Source of the DNA: Pirellulimonas nuda
Lineage (GTDB): Bacteria; Planctomycetota; Planctomycetia; Pirellulales; Lacipirellulaceae
DNA: 64,000 nucleotides
NCBI RefSeq assembly: GCF_007750855.1
Contig: NZ_CP036291.1
Coordinates: 4,774,001-4,838,000, forward strand
Direction: 5' to 3'
Part shown: positions 9,396 through 18,642 of the stretch, piece by piece
Numbering within the stretch: the stretch's first letter is position 1
Layout of the letters: every line of letters begins with the position of its first letter
Program-made: the position numbers and the translations under genes
The notes under the pieces: generated by a model
Databases searched by the model: none
Seen by the model: the letters and a program-made list of their open reading frames with translations, nothing else
Told to the model about the DNA's origin: nothing

Positions 9396-10181
9396 TCAGT
9401 CGACCCGGGTTACGACACCCGAGAGGAGCCGGACGGGCCCGCCTGGCGCCTCGAGCAATAACGCCCCGTCGGGGTCGATGCCGAGGCAGCGGCCCGCGAC
9501 CGTCGACTCGCCGGCGAGCGCCTCGATCTGCCGCCCGGTGAGCAGGCAACGCGGCCGCCACTGGGCCTGCAGGTCGCCCCCTCCCGCGGCCGCCCAAGCG
9601 AGGCGCTGCTCGAGGCGTTGCAGCAGACGCACCAGCACCTCGGCCTCGGCCAGCGGCCGGTGGGTGTGGTCGCTCAGCGAGATGGCTGTCTCGCACAACG
9701 GGTGGGGCGCGCCGCTGGCGGAGTTGTTCACGTTGACGCCGATGCCGATGGCCAGCAGCCCTTTGCGGTAGTCGGCGGACTCGATGAGGATGCCGCACGC
9801 CTTGCGGCCCGCTAGGTAGACGTCGTTGGGCCACTTCACGCGTGAATCGGCGCCCCCGAGCACGTCGTCAAACGCGTCGCACACCGCCAGCCCCGTCAGC
9901 AGCGACGCAACGGGCCAGCGCTCGACCGGCAGCCCCAGCGGGCGACAGTCCAGCAGCAACGAGAAGGTCAATGCCCCGGCCTCCGACCACCAGGTGTTGG
10001 CCCCCCGCCCCCGCCCGGCCGTCTGCCGGTCCGCCAGCACCAGCAGGCAGGGCTCGGCGTGCGACGCGTGCTTGGCGAGGGCCAGCGCGCGGTTGTTGGT
10101 TGAGTCGATCACCGCGTGGCGCTCGATGGCGGTGACGAACGTCTCGTTCGACACGCGGTGTAGATCGTCGCTGGTGAGCAT
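9396..10181 (-). CDS. birA: biotin--[acetyl-CoA-carboxylase] ligase, catalytic type without DNA-binding domain
   Basis: The product is 261 aa. It makes biotinyl-5'-AMP and transfers biotin to the lysine of carrier domains such as that of PccA. Visible motifs are DSTNNRAL, the biotin-binding loop QTAGRGRGANTWW (a variant of GRGRxGRxW), and KWPNDVYLAGRKACGILIES. A small C-terminal SH3-like domain ends the protein. No N-terminal winged helix is present, so it should not act as a repressor. The ATG at 10181 has GAGGG upstream; a GTG six codons earlier (10199) is the alternative start. Its position beside the biotin-dependent carboxylase genes fits its role. Confidence 0.92.
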   Translation of the reverse strand: MLTSDDLHRVSNETFVTAIERHAVIDSTNNRALALAKHASHAEPCLLVLADRQTAGRGRGANTWWSEAGALTFSLLLDCRPLGLPVERWPVASLLTGLAVCDAFDDVLGGADSRVKWPNDVYLAGRKACGILIESADYRKGLLAIGIGVNVNNSASGAPHPLCETAISLSDHTHRPLAEAEVLVRLLQRLEQRLAWAAAGGGDLQAQWRPRCLLTGRQIEALAGESTVAGRCLGIDPDGALLLEAPGGPVRLLSGVVTRVD

Positions 10182-10271
10182 AGGGACCCTCAGCAGCACT
10201 CCAAGAAGCGGGCGCGCGTTCCCGCTATTCTTCCCCCAGTCGCGGCCGAGGGCTAGGAGCCTCGCCGTCGA

Positions 10272-10850
10272 CTAGCGCCCGGCGCTCGCGCCGACCGGCT
10301 CGACCACGATCCCTTCGGCGCCGACCGACACGATCCGCCAGCGGTCGTGCACCACGTCGTTGACGCCGACCAGTTGGTTGTCAACCAGCGCGACCTGCTG
10401 GGCCGCGTTGTGGATGATCGCTTGCACCAGCAGCGGCGCCTCTGCGGAGGGGACCGGGCGGTCCGGGGCGTCGCGGCGGGGGGTCGCTGCCGAAGGCCGC
10501 GGCTGGGCGCCGCCGGCCAGCGCGGCGGCTAGCAGGTTCGCCTGTGGCTTGGCGTCGCTGGCGCCGAATGGGTTTTCGGCGATGATCTGCGCGATGCTGA
10601 TCTCCGGAAGCCGCCGTTGGGGGGGCTCGGGTTTGGTTGACGGCGCAACAGCGGCTGGGGCGACGGGCGTGGCGACGCGCGCCGCGGGTTGCGGCGCTGC
10701 CGCCAGCGTGGTCGGTTCCTGCTCGTCCGCTCCACTGCCGACCTGGTAGACGACCACCCCGACCAGCGTCAGGGCCAGCAGCCCGACGAGCGCGAGCTTC
10801 TTCTGTTGCTGGGCAGACGCGGCGGCGCCGGTGGTGGGGTGCGTTTGCAT
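10272..10850 (-). CDS. inner-membrane PilP/GspC-like assembly protein
   Basis: The product is 192 aa. It has a short cytoplasmic N-terminus, one membrane helix (about residues 19-36), an Ala/Pro-rich linker, and a small periplasmic beta domain starting near LLVQAIIHNAAQQVALVDNQLV. That domain resembles the HR/PilP domain that links the inner-membrane complex to the secretin. It is the last gene of the minus-strand assembly operon, directly after the PilO-like gene. GspC and PilP share this design; the PilM-N-O-P order favours PilP. Sequence similarity is modest, so the call leans on context. Confidence 0.65.
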   Translation of the reverse strand: MQTHPTTGAAASAQQQKKLALVGLLALTLVGVVVYQVGSGADEQEPTTLAAAPQPAARVATPVAPAAVAPSTKPEPPQRRLPEISIAQIIAENPFGASDAKPQANLLAAALAGGAQPRPSAATPRRDAPDRPVPSAEAPLLVQAIIHNAAQQVALVDNQLVGVNDVVHDRWRIVSVGAEGIVVEPVGASAGR

Positions 10851-10863
10851 GATGCTTGACTGG

Positions 10864-11469
10864 TTATTGCCCTAGGGCTGCGGTGGCGGTTGGCTGCGGA
10901 ACGCGGGCCAGCAACTCGACACGGATGGCGAAGTCGAACTCGGTCCGCTCGGGGTCGGCCGGGGAGAGCGACAGGGCCGCCACGCGGTTCATGTGCCGCC
11001 ACTCCCGCAGGCCCGCGAGCATCCGGCAGAGCGCGGCGTGGCCGCCCCGGCCGGTCAACTGCAGCGAGCACCCCTGGTAGTCGCCGTACTGCACCGCTCC
11101 ACCCGGGCGGTAGTCGCTCAGCGTCAGGCCCCACTCGTGCGATTGCCCACTCATCCAGGAAAGGAAGCGGACCTCGTCGGCGCCGTCGGACACACGCGCC
11201 TCGACCTCCCGCCACGCCTCGGCCAGGGCCTTGCCCCGGGCCGAGGCCTGCCGGTTCTCTAGTTGCATGGTGGCTTCGGTCGTCAGGTAGGCGTAGGCCA
11301 CTTCGACTTGCATCCACTGCGCGTCGAGCCGCGCGGTGGCCCCGCGGACCGATAGCGCGCACCAGCCGGCCGCGAGGAGCGCGACCCCCACCATGCCGAC
11401 CAGCGACCAGAGCCGCGCGATCGCCCGCGTGGCCCGCTGCTTTCCTGGTTCTTGGGTTGTGTTTGCCAT
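10864..11469 (-). CDS. pilO: PilO/GspM-like inner-membrane protein
   Basis: The product is 201 aa. One membrane helix (about residues 22-40) is followed by a coiled-coil stretch (about 45-90) and a C-terminal ferredoxin-like alpha/beta domain. The motif VQYGDYQGCSLQLTGRGGHAALCRMLAGL is the usual PilO pattern, in which a 'v.l.l.G.y..l..fl..l' strand-helix recurs; only its spacing is used here. It lies between PilN-like and PilP-like genes, with short gaps (6 and 13 bases). It probably forms a heterodimer with the PilN-like protein to align the platform with the secretin. Confidence 0.7.
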   Translation of the reverse strand: MANTTQEPGKQRATRAIARLWSLVGMVGVALLAAGWCALSVRGATARLDAQWMQVEVAYAYLTTEATMQLENRQASARGKALAEAWREVEARVSDGADEVRFLSWMSGQSHEWGLTLSDYRPGGAVQYGDYQGCSLQLTGRGGHAALCRMLAGLREWRHMNRVAALSLSPADPERTEFDFAIRVELLARVPQPTATAALGQ

Positions 11470-11475
11470 GGGTTC

Positions 11476-12078
11476 TTAGGGGAGCAGTTCGCACCGCAGT
11501 TGGAAGGTCCGCCCCGCGCCGCCGGCGGAACTTTGCGACTGGGAGGCTTCGAGCGACACGTTGGCCAGCACGTTCGACGCGCGTAGGTTGGAGACAAACT
11601 GAGACACCGCGACGTCGCTCTCGGCGGCGCCGCTGAGCACGAGCCGCTTGCCGGAGACGGGGGGCGTGTCCGTGGGGGCGGAGACCCCCGGGAGCGCCGG
11701 CATGTCTTCCATCTGCAGCGCGTCGAGCTGCAGGGCGCCGGCGACGGTCCGCCGGGCGTCGATCACCACTTGCAGCAGCGCCAGCGGCGTGTCGGACTGC
11801 TCGAGCGCCGCTTGCCGCGTGAGCAGCGTTTGCATGCGTCGGCTTTCGCTCTCGAGCGCCACGGTGCGGGCCTCGAGGTGGTGCAGCGGCTTGACGCGCT
11901 CGTTGACCAGAAGCAGCGCCTCGGCGGCTTGTCGGCTCTGCCCCTGCAGGCCCACCTGCAACAACCCCAGCAACGCCGCGGTGACGCACCACACGGGGAC
12001 CCAGCGGCGGGCCTGGCGGCGGTGCTCGTAGCGCCGCGCCAGCGCGTCGGGCAGCAGATTGATTCTTGCGGCGCTCAT
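11476..12078 (-). CDS. pilN: PilN/GspL-C-like inner-membrane protein
   Basis: The product is 200 aa. It begins MSAARINLLPDALARR, matching the conserved INLLP motif by which PilN binds the groove of PilM. A membrane helix follows (about residues 27-44), then a coiled coil and a small alpha/beta domain. Its start codon overlaps the stop of the PilM gene by four bases, so the two are probably translationally coupled. INLLP next to a PilM homologue makes the call good despite low general conservation. Confidence 0.8.
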   Translation of the reverse strand: MSAARINLLPDALARRYEHRRQARRWVPVWCVTAALLGLLQVGLQGQSRQAAEALLLVNERVKPLHHLEARTVALESESRRMQTLLTRQAALEQSDTPLALLQVVIDARRTVAGALQLDALQMEDMPALPGVSAPTDTPPVSGKRLVLSGAAESDVAVSQFVSNLRASNVLANVSLEASQSQSSAGGAGRTFQLRCELLP

Positions 12079-13139
12079 ATCAGGTCCTCCCGCAGCGCCA
12101 GCGCCGTGGCCTGGGCGAACATGGGAGAGTAGGGCTCGGCCGCGGACCAGCGGGCGCCGGCCGGTGATTCGGCGACGCGGGTGGGGACGCCCAGGCGTGC
12201 TTCGAGCCAGGCGCCGACGCCGCGGATGGCGCTCCCCCCGCCGCAGAGCACGATCTCTTCCAGCGGCGCCCCGTCCTCACGATGGGTCAGGTAGACGATC
12301 GTTCGCTCGACCTCGAACAGCAGCGCCCGCAGCCAGCCGTCCAGGTGCGTCTGCACCTGCCGGGCCAGCTTCCCCTGGGCCTCGTCGCAGCCCCACTCGG
12401 ACAGAACCGTTTCCGCCGCGGGCCGGCTGATGCGCAGCGTGCCGGCGAGTTGATCGACGGCGCCGCGGGTCGGCAACGACACACGGGGCCGCACGTAGAC
12501 TGCTTGGCCGTGCTCTACCAGCACGCAGATCGCGGACTCGTCTCCCAGGTCTACCACCAAACGCGACTGGTCCCCCTTGGTTTGGCCGACGGCGGCGATG
12601 GCCGAGGGCGCCGCCTCCAGCACCCGGCAGGCGAGCCCCCAGCGGGCAAACTCCCGCGGCACGGCGTGGGCGATGGCGCTGCCGGCCCACACCAGGTGGG
12701 TGGTGGGCGCCCCCCCCGAGTTGGGGTGTGTACGCCAGTAGTCCCCCGTGGCGTCCGCGGCCGCCGGGCCGAGCACCTGCTCGAGCCCTTCGTCCGCGCC
12801 GCGGCAGGGGGGCGACCCCTGGTCGCTGTCGATGGCTTCGTAGTCGGTGAACGTGGAGGGGAGCGAGCAGACCACGGCGTCGACCCGGAAGGCGCACCAG
12901 TGCCGCATCCATTGCCCCAGCAGCGCCGCCTGGCGGACCGGGTCGGTGGCGGCCCTGGGGCCGCCCTCCGCGTTCGGGGGAGAGACGATGCGTGCCGCGG
13001 CAACGATCGTGCGGCGTGTGCCGCGGCGTTTGGCGATGGCCACCTTGATGGCGCGGGCGCCCAGGTCGACCCCCGCCACGCACACGGCGGCGCCCGACGC
13101 GAAGTCGCGTACGCGTTCTAGCACGGGTGCGTAGGTCAT
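12075..13139 (-). CDS. pilM: PilM-like actin-fold ATPase of the assembly complex
   Basis: The product is 354 aa. It is a cytoplasmic actin/FtsA-fold protein that connects the assembly ATPase to PilN. Visible nucleotide-binding elements are phosphate-1 (CVAGVDLGARAIKVAIAK), phosphate-2 (RLVVDLGDESAICVLVE) and the adenosine motif (EIVLCGGGSAIRGVGAWLE). The length is typical. Its end overlaps the start of the PilN-like gene by four bases (ATGA). The gap to the platform gene upstream is 45 bases. It could equally be the cytoplasmic half of a split GspL. Confidence 0.83.
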   Translation of the reverse strand: MTYAPVLERVRDFASGAAVCVAGVDLGARAIKVAIAKRRGTRRTIVAAARIVSPPNAEGGPRAATDPVRQAALLGQWMRHWCAFRVDAVVCSLPSTFTDYEAIDSDQGSPPCRGADEGLEQVLGPAAADATGDYWRTHPNSGGAPTTHLVWAGSAIAHAVPREFARWGLACRVLEAAPSAIAAVGQTKGDQSRLVVDLGDESAICVLVEHGQAVYVRPRVSLPTRGAVDQLAGTLRISRPAAETVLSEWGCDEAQGKLARQVQTHLDGWLRALLFEVERTIVYLTHREDGAPLEEIVLCGGGSAIRGVGAWLEARLGVPTRVAESPAGARWSAAEPYSPMFAQATALALREDLI

Positions 13140-13184
13140 GGCGGGCGGGGGGGTTCGCGGGGGCGTTGTGACGGAGGGTCTGGC

Positions 13185-14420
13185 CTAGTGGGCGCCGGCG
13201 GTGGAGAGGTCGAGCATCGGCATCATCACGGCCAGCACGATGGCGCCTACCACCACGCCCAGCAGGACGATGATGATCGGTTCGGCGATCTTCACCACTT
13301 CTTTGAGCTGCTGCTCTCCCTCGGACTCGAAGAACTCGCCGACGGTTTGCAGCACGCCCGCGAGCTGGCCGTTGGCTTCGGCGGTCGCCACCATCTCCAG
13401 GGCGCCGTCGGGGACGCACACGTGGCCCTCGAGCGCAGAGGACATCCTCTTCCCCACCAGAACGGCCTGCTGCATGCGGGCGTTGAGGTCTTTCATCAGC
13501 GAGTTCCGCGACACGCTCTTGGTGAGCTGCAGCACCTCCAACAGCGGCACGCCGCTCTCCAGCAGGACGCCTTGCAGGCGGAAGACACGGCCGACGCCCA
13601 GCGACCGGCAGACGCTGCGCAGCAGCGGGATCTGGAAACAGGTGCGATCGATCCAGCGGCGCCCGGTGGCGGATCGCGCCAGACGCGCCGCGCCGACCAG
13701 CCCCAGCCCCCCCGCCGCGGCCACGGCCCACCAGTAGGTGCGGATGACGCTGGCGGTGTTCAGCAGCAGCTTGGTGACGACCGGCGTCGGGGCTTGCGAG
13801 CTCTCGTAGATGCTGCCGAACTGCGGCAGCACAAAGAACACCATGGCGCCCAGCACCCCGAAGGTCACCACCATCAGCACCAGCGGGTAGCTGACGACCG
13901 AGCGGATGGCGCTGCGCAGACGCAGCTCGTCCCGCATCAGCACACGCATGCGGTCGAGCACCTGGGGCAGCTTGCCGGACGCCTCGCCCGCGGCGACCGA
14001 CGCGGTCATCACGCCGCCGAACCGGTCCCCTTGTGCGGCCAGCGCCTGCGACAGGCGGCTCCCCTCCTGCAGCGCGGCGTGGAGCTGCGAGAGCGACTCG
14101 CGCACGGCGGGCTTCGAGGCGCGGCCCGCGATGCTGTTGATCGCGTCGGCCACGTCGACGCCGGACCGCGTCATGATCGAGAGCTGGGTGACCATCATCA
14201 CCAGGTCGCGTTTGTCCAGCGGCTTCGAGCCGGCGCCCTTGGCGCGGGGGCCGCGCGCGGCGGCGGACGACGCGCCGGGCGCCGACCCTTGCAGGCCCGG
14301 CAGCCGGCGGGGCGGCGGCCCCTGGGTCGGACCGCGCGTCGCAGCGCTGAGCGACAACGCGGCGGCGTCGGCCGATGGGTCTAGCGATTCTTCGAGTGGC
14401 GGCGCGGCAGAGGCGTTCAT
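13185..14420 (-). CDS. gspF: GspF/PilC inner-membrane platform protein
   Basis: The product is 411 aa. It has two repeated helical T2SSF domains (about residues 72-195 and 275-400) and three membrane segments, the standard layout. Recognisable motifs include MVTQLSIMTRSGVDVADAI in the first repeat, GVPLLEVLQLTKSV in the second, and the final IVLLGVVVGAIVLAVMMPM helix. The first 65 residues are a Pro/Ala-rich extension. It lies 13 bases after the assembly ATPase gene, in the same operon. Confidence 0.92.
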   Translation of the reverse strand: MNASAAPPLEESLDPSADAAALSLSAATRGPTQGPPPRRLPGLQGSAPGASSAAARGPRAKGAGSKPLDKRDLVMMVTQLSIMTRSGVDVADAINSIAGRASKPAVRESLSQLHAALQEGSRLSQALAAQGDRFGGVMTASVAAGEASGKLPQVLDRMRVLMRDELRLRSAIRSVVSYPLVLMVVTFGVLGAMVFFVLPQFGSIYESSQAPTPVVTKLLLNTASVIRTYWWAVAAAGGLGLVGAARLARSATGRRWIDRTCFQIPLLRSVCRSLGVGRVFRLQGVLLESGVPLLEVLQLTKSVSRNSLMKDLNARMQQAVLVGKRMSSALEGHVCVPDGALEMVATAEANGQLAGVLQTVGEFFESEGEQQLKEVVKIAEPIIIVLLGVVVGAIVLAVMMPMLDLSTAGAH

Positions 14421-14433
14421 GGGTTTGCTCGGT

Positions 14434-16176
14434 TTAGTCTCCGGCCGCCACGCGGACGACCTCGTCGAGGGCGACGACCCCGTCTTCTGCCGCCCGCAGC
14501 CCCTGCTGCAGCAGCGGCTCGAAGCCCGCGGCGTGCGACCAGTCGCGGATGGCGTCCAGCGAAGCGCCGCTGGCGATCAGGTCGCGCAGCTCACGCCCCA
14601 CCGGCAGCATCTCGTACACGCCGATGCGTCCCAGGCAGCCAGAGTCGAAGCACCGCTGGCAGCCGGCGCCGCGGACGAACTGGCGCGAGCGGTCGCCGGT
14701 GTAGTGGATAGCGTCCAGCACCGCCGGGGGGGGGTAGTACAGCCCGCGGCAGTGCGGGCAGACGCGGCGCAGCAGCCGCTGGGCGACCACGCCCAGCAGC
14801 GACGCGGCGATCTTGAACGGCGCCACCCCCATGTCCACCAGCCGGGCGACGGCGCTGGCCGCGTCGTTGGTGTGCAGCGTGCTGAGCACCAGGTGCCCGG
14901 TGAGCGCGGCCTGCACGGCGGTCTCGGCCGTCTCCAGGTCGCGGATCTCGCCGATCATGATGACGTCGGGGTCTTGCCGCAGGATCGACCGGAGCGCCTT
15001 GGCGAACGTGAGCGACGCCCCCGCGTTCACGTGCACCTGGTTGATCAGGTCGAGCCGGTACTCGACCGGGTCCTCGACCGTGACGATGTTCCTCTCGACC
15101 GACTTGATCAGCTCGATCGCCGAGTAGAGCGTGGTGGTCTTCCCGCTGCCGGTGGGCCCGGTCGCCAGGATCAGCCCGTGGGGGCGGTCGAGCATCGCCT
15201 TGAGTTGGCCCAGCTGCGTGGGGGGGATGCCCAGCTCGTCCAGCCGGAAGGTCACCGCGCCGCGGTCGAGGATCCGCAGCACGATCTTCTCTCCCAGCAC
15301 CGTCGGCAGCGTCGAGGCGCGGACGTCGATCTCGCGGCGGTCCACCACCACGTGGATGCGGCCGTCCTGCGGCAGGCGGTGCTCGGCGATGTCCATCTTG
15401 GCCATCACCTTGATGCGCGAGATGATCGCCGGGTGGAACTCACGCCGCGGCCGCAGCACCTCGCGCAGCATGCCGTCTACGCGGTAGCGGACCGTGGTGT
15501 TCCGCGGGCCGGCCTCGATGTGGATGTCGCTGGCGCGTTGGCGGACCGCCTGCAGCAGGATGTAGTTGACCAGGTTGATCACGGGGCTCTCGTCCGCGCT
15601 CGACGCCAGGCCCTCCAGGTCGAGCTCGATCGCCTCGTCGTTGAGCGAGACGGCGCCCTCTTCCATGTCCGCGGTGACGGTCTCTACCTGGAAGCCGTCG
15701 CCGTACACGCGGCCCACCAGATCCATAATGGCCGACTCGAGCGCCAGCACGGGCCGCACTTGCAGCCCCGTGTGCTGTTCGAGGCGGTCCACCAGCGCCA
15801 GGTCGCGCGGGTTGGCCATCGCCACGGTCAGCACGCCGTGCACGCAGAACAGCCCCAGGCTGCGGCTGGCCTCGGCCAGCGGGCGGGGGATACGCCGGGA
15901 CGCCGCCGGGTCGATCAGCCCCTCGCGCAGCAGCGCGTGCGGCACGTCGAACTGCTCCGCCAGGAACGGCAGCAGGTCCCCCTCTTCGACGAAGCCCAGT
16001 TTGACGAGGGTCTCGCCCAACCGCTGGCCGCGCGTCTGCTGACGCAGGGCCGCTTCCAGCTCTGCCTGGGTGATCTTGCCGCCGGAGAGCAGTTGCTCGC
16101 CGAGGCGTTTCTTCGCGGGGGCCGCGGGGCCGGCGGGCGATCTCTCGGATAGCTGCGGGGTTAGCAGAGCGGTCAT
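14434..16176 (-). CDS. gspE: GspE/PilB assembly ATPase
   Basis: The product is 580 aa. It is a cytoplasmic hexameric AAA-type ATPase powering pseudopilus or pilus assembly. The ATG at 16176 was chosen because it overlaps the STAS gene stop (ATGA) and gives a family-like N-terminus; a longer frame upstream is antisense-type noise. Domains are T2SSE_N (about 20-155), the N2 domain, and the ATPase. Walker A is GPTGSGKTT (340-348), the Walker B region is VIMIGEIRD (about 405-413), and there is a His box LSTLHTNDAASA. A zinc-binding tetracysteine site follows (VCPHC near 473 and GCQRC near 508), typical of GspE/PilB and absent from PilT. Confidence 0.95.
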   Translation of the reverse strand: MTALLTPQLSERSPAGPAAPAKKRLGEQLLSGGKITQAELEAALRQQTRGQRLGETLVKLGFVEEGDLLPFLAEQFDVPHALLREGLIDPAASRRIPRPLAEASRSLGLFCVHGVLTVAMANPRDLALVDRLEQHTGLQVRPVLALESAIMDLVGRVYGDGFQVETVTADMEEGAVSLNDEAIELDLEGLASSADESPVINLVNYILLQAVRQRASDIHIEAGPRNTTVRYRVDGMLREVLRPRREFHPAIISRIKVMAKMDIAEHRLPQDGRIHVVVDRREIDVRASTLPTVLGEKIVLRILDRGAVTFRLDELGIPPTQLGQLKAMLDRPHGLILATGPTGSGKTTTLYSAIELIKSVERNIVTVEDPVEYRLDLINQVHVNAGASLTFAKALRSILRQDPDVIMIGEIRDLETAETAVQAALTGHLVLSTLHTNDAASAVARLVDMGVAPFKIAASLLGVVAQRLLRRVCPHCRGLYYPPPAVLDAIHYTGDRSRQFVRGAGCQRCFDSGCLGRIGVYEMLPVGRELRDLIASGASLDAIRDWSHAAGFEPLLQQGLRAAEDGVVALDEVVRVAAGD

Positions 16177-16508
16177 TGCGCGAACTCCCCGGCCGCGGCG
16201 ATCACGTCGTCCGAGACGCCTAGCTGGGCGTCCAGCCCGGTGATCCGCAGCACGTCGCGCACCACCCGGCCGGGCGCCGCGAGACGCATCTCGCCGCCGT
16301 GCTTGCGGCACGCGGTGTGGAAGTCGCACAGGCATTCGAGCCCGGCGCTGTCGATGAACCGCACGCCACGCAGGTCGATCACCGCCTGCGGCAGTCCGGC
16401 CTGCAGGATGCCGGTGAGCGCAGCGTGCACCTCGTGGACGTTGTCGCCGGTGAGGCGCTCGTCCAACGCGATCACGTCGATGCAACCTTGTTGGTAGTGC
16501 TTGGGCAT
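16173..16508 (-). CDS. STAS-domain protein (anti-anti-sigma / SpoIIAA-like)
   Basis: The product is 111 aa, a single STAS domain. DLRGVRFIDSAGLECL is the family's phospho-site loop; Ser54 in FIDSAG is the residue phosphorylated in SpoIIAA-type proteins. It starts 44 bases after the histidine kinase and its stop overlaps the gspE start codon, so it is co-translated with the ATPase. STAS proteins usually receive signals through Ser kinases or bind regulatory partners. Here it may modulate the secretion ATPase or an anti-sigma factor elsewhere; neither is shown. It is unusual inside an assembly operon. Confidence 0.88.
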   Translation of the reverse strand: MPKHYQQGCIDVIALDERLTGDNVHEVHAALTGILQAGLPQAVIDLRGVRFIDSAGLECLCDFHTACRKHGGEMRLAAPGRVVRDVLRITGLDAQLGVSDDVIAAAGEFAQ

Positions 16509-16552
16509 GGCGGGGTGACGTCGCGCGGCGCGGGGCGGCCGCTCGGCGCGCG

Positions 16553-17989
16553 CTATTCGGCGCCCTCGATGGGGAAGGTGATCCGGAAGGTCGATCCGAC
16601 GTGCAGCTCGCTGTCGACGGTCAGGTCGCCGCCGTGCAGGCGGGCGATCTCTTGCGTCAGCGACAGTCCGAGCCCGCTGCCGGGGATATCTTTCACACGC
16701 TGGTCGTCGCTGCGGAAGAAGCGGTCGAACACGCGCGGCAGCTCCTCCGGCGCGATGCCGATGCCGGTGTCGGTGACCGCGAACTCGATCTTGCTTTCGC
16801 CCACGTCGACCCGGAAGGTCACGCGGCCCCCGTCGGGGGTGTACTTCGCGGCGTTCCCCAGCAGGTTCACCAGCGCCGCGGCGAGCTTGCTCTTGTCCGC
16901 GGCGATCTTGGGCATCTTGGGGGGCAGCTCGCAGTGGAAGTCGATCTGCTTGGCGTGCATCGTCCCCTCTACCTTCTGCGCCACCTCGTCGATGAGCCGT
17001 GCAAGGTCGGTCTCGCGGCGGTCGATCGCCAGGGCGCCCGCCTGCATCCGGCTGACGTCTAGCAAATCGTCGATCAGCTGCGAGAGCCGCACGGCCTCGG
17101 ACTGGATCACGTTGTAGAACCGCTTCTGCGACTCGGGGTCGATGTCTTCCACCGTCGCCAGCGACTCGGCGTAGGCGCTGATGTTGGCCAGCGGCGTCCG
17201 CAGCTCGTGCGTGGCCGTCTCGAGGAACTTGTCTCGCATGTCTTCGGCCAAGCGGTGCTGGGTGACGTCGCGCACCAACCACACGTGGCCATCGAGGCGC
17301 TCGCCGTCGCCGTAGCGGGGGGAGCGCGTCACCCGCAGCGTGCGGGCGTGGAATCCGCCGGCGGTGGTGAACTCGAACGACAGACGCTTCTGAGCGGGGG
17401 TTTCGGCCACCAGGGCCGCGCGGGGTTCGGGCAGCGTGAAGACCTCGCCGAACGGACGCCCCAGCAGCTCGTCGCAGGTGGCGGCGCGGCACGTAGCGGC
17501 AAACGCAGAGTTCACCTGCAAAAGCTGCCCCGCCGCGTCCGTGGCGGCGACGCCGTCGGCCAGTGAATCGATCAGGCTCCCCAGCGAGCCGGCCTCGGGG
17601 TTCGACAGCCCGGCGGCGACGCTTTGCTCCAGCTCGTGCACCGCGGTCCAGCGCCGCGCCAATCGGGCCAGCCGGTTCCACCCCGCCGCGGCCGGCGAGG
17701 CGACCGCCAGTTCGGGGAACGCGTTGGGGTCTTCGGCGCCCTCGGCGAACCTGGCCAACAGCCGCTCGACCACCTCGGTCGAGCGCAGGATCCGCCGCAT
17801 CCCCCAACTGCTGGCCAGCAGCAGCACGGCCAGCACGACCCCGGCGCCGACCGCCAGCGCGGTAGGCGACAGCACGGGCGCCGCCAGCGCCGCCGCCAAG
17901 CCGACCGCCACGGCCAGCACGACCACCAGGGCGTGAACCCCCAGCGCGCGGGAAACGCCGGTGCGTGTTAGGGTAGCGCCTAGATTCAT
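16553..17989 (-). CDS. membrane-bound PAS histidine kinase
   Basis: The product is 478 aa. Two membrane helices (about residues 18-38 and 43-61) are followed by a linker, a PAS domain (about 133-245), a HisKA domain with phospho-acceptor His261 in TATHELRTPLANIS, and a HATPase_c domain. The N box is LVNLLGNAAKYT, G1 is DTGIGI, F is FDRFFR, and G2 is GSGLGLSLTQEIARLHGG. No periplasmic sensor domain is evident, so the signal is probably cytoplasmic or in the membrane. The likely partner is the single-domain response regulator encoded just upstream (18170-18571). Confidence 0.92.
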   Translation of the reverse strand: MNLGATLTRTGVSRALGVHALVVVLAVAVGLAAALAAPVLSPTALAVGAGVVLAVLLLASSWGMRRILRSTEVVERLLARFAEGAEDPNAFPELAVASPAAAGWNRLARLARRWTAVHELEQSVAAGLSNPEAGSLGSLIDSLADGVAATDAAGQLLQVNSAFAATCRAATCDELLGRPFGEVFTLPEPRAALVAETPAQKRLSFEFTTAGGFHARTLRVTRSPRYGDGERLDGHVWLVRDVTQHRLAEDMRDKFLETATHELRTPLANISAYAESLATVEDIDPESQKRFYNVIQSEAVRLSQLIDDLLDVSRMQAGALAIDRRETDLARLIDEVAQKVEGTMHAKQIDFHCELPPKMPKIAADKSKLAAALVNLLGNAAKYTPDGGRVTFRVDVGESKIEFAVTDTGIGIAPEELPRVFDRFFRSDDQRVKDIPGSGLGLSLTQEIARLHGGDLTVDSELHVGSTFRITFPIEGAE

Positions 17990-18169
17990 AGTTCACACGC
18001 TCGCGGGAAATTGCGCAGCGGCGCAGTCGCGCCCAAGGAACCCTAGCTCACGGTCGGCGCCCCAAGACCGCCGGCACGGCTTTGATCGCCATCGCGGGGG
18101 TCAAATTGATCGCGGCAACCCGCATGGCGGCGCAAGCCGCAATGGGCGTGCGTGTGGCGCGGCCGGCGG

Positions 18170-18571
18170 TTAGACCGCGGCGCGCGTCGCCAGCCCCTCG
18201 ACCGCAGAGGCGGCGATCTCGGCCAGGCTGAAGGGCTTGTAGAAGACGGCGTGCAGGTTCAGCGCGTCCCGCAGCCGCTGGCAATCGAGCTCGTACGTCT
18301 TGGCCGAGCAGAGCAGGCAAACCGCGTCTTGGGAGCACCCCCCCGAACGAACCGCCGTGAGGAACTGCTCGCCGTCGAGCATCGGCATCTGGTAGTCGCT
18401 GCAGATCACGTCGAAGCACGAATCGCCGGCGATCCGCAGCGCTTCGAGCCCGTTGCCCGCGACCTGCGCGGCGAACCCGGCCCGCGTGAACGCCAGCCGC
18501 AGCACGTCGGCCAGTGCAGGATCGTCTTCTGCGATGAGCACGCGTGGCTGGGGTGTGGCTTCGGACGTCAT
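18170..18571 (-). CDS. single-domain response regulator (CheY-like receiver)
   Basis: The product is 133 aa and consists of only a receiver domain. The acidic pocket is EDD near residue 15. The phospho-acceptor is Asp59 in ICSDYQMPMLDG, and the conserved lysine is in FYKPFS. No output domain exists, so it acts by protein binding. The ATG at 18571 was preferred over one eight codons upstream because it begins right before the receiver fold. It lies between the pseudopilin and the histidine kinase on the same strand, the likely phosphodonor. Confidence 0.88.
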   Translation of the reverse strand: MTSEATPQPRVLIAEDDPALADVLRLAFTRAGFAAQVAGNGLEALRIAGDSCFDVICSDYQMPMLDGEQFLTAVRSGGCSQDAVCLLCSAKTYELDCQRLRDALNLHAVFYKPFSLAEIAASAVEGLATRAAV

Positions 18572-18642
18572 GACGACTCGACGGGGTTGAGGCACCGGAC
18601 TGCTGGACCGAACAAGGCCGCCACCGGCGGCCCCACGGGACG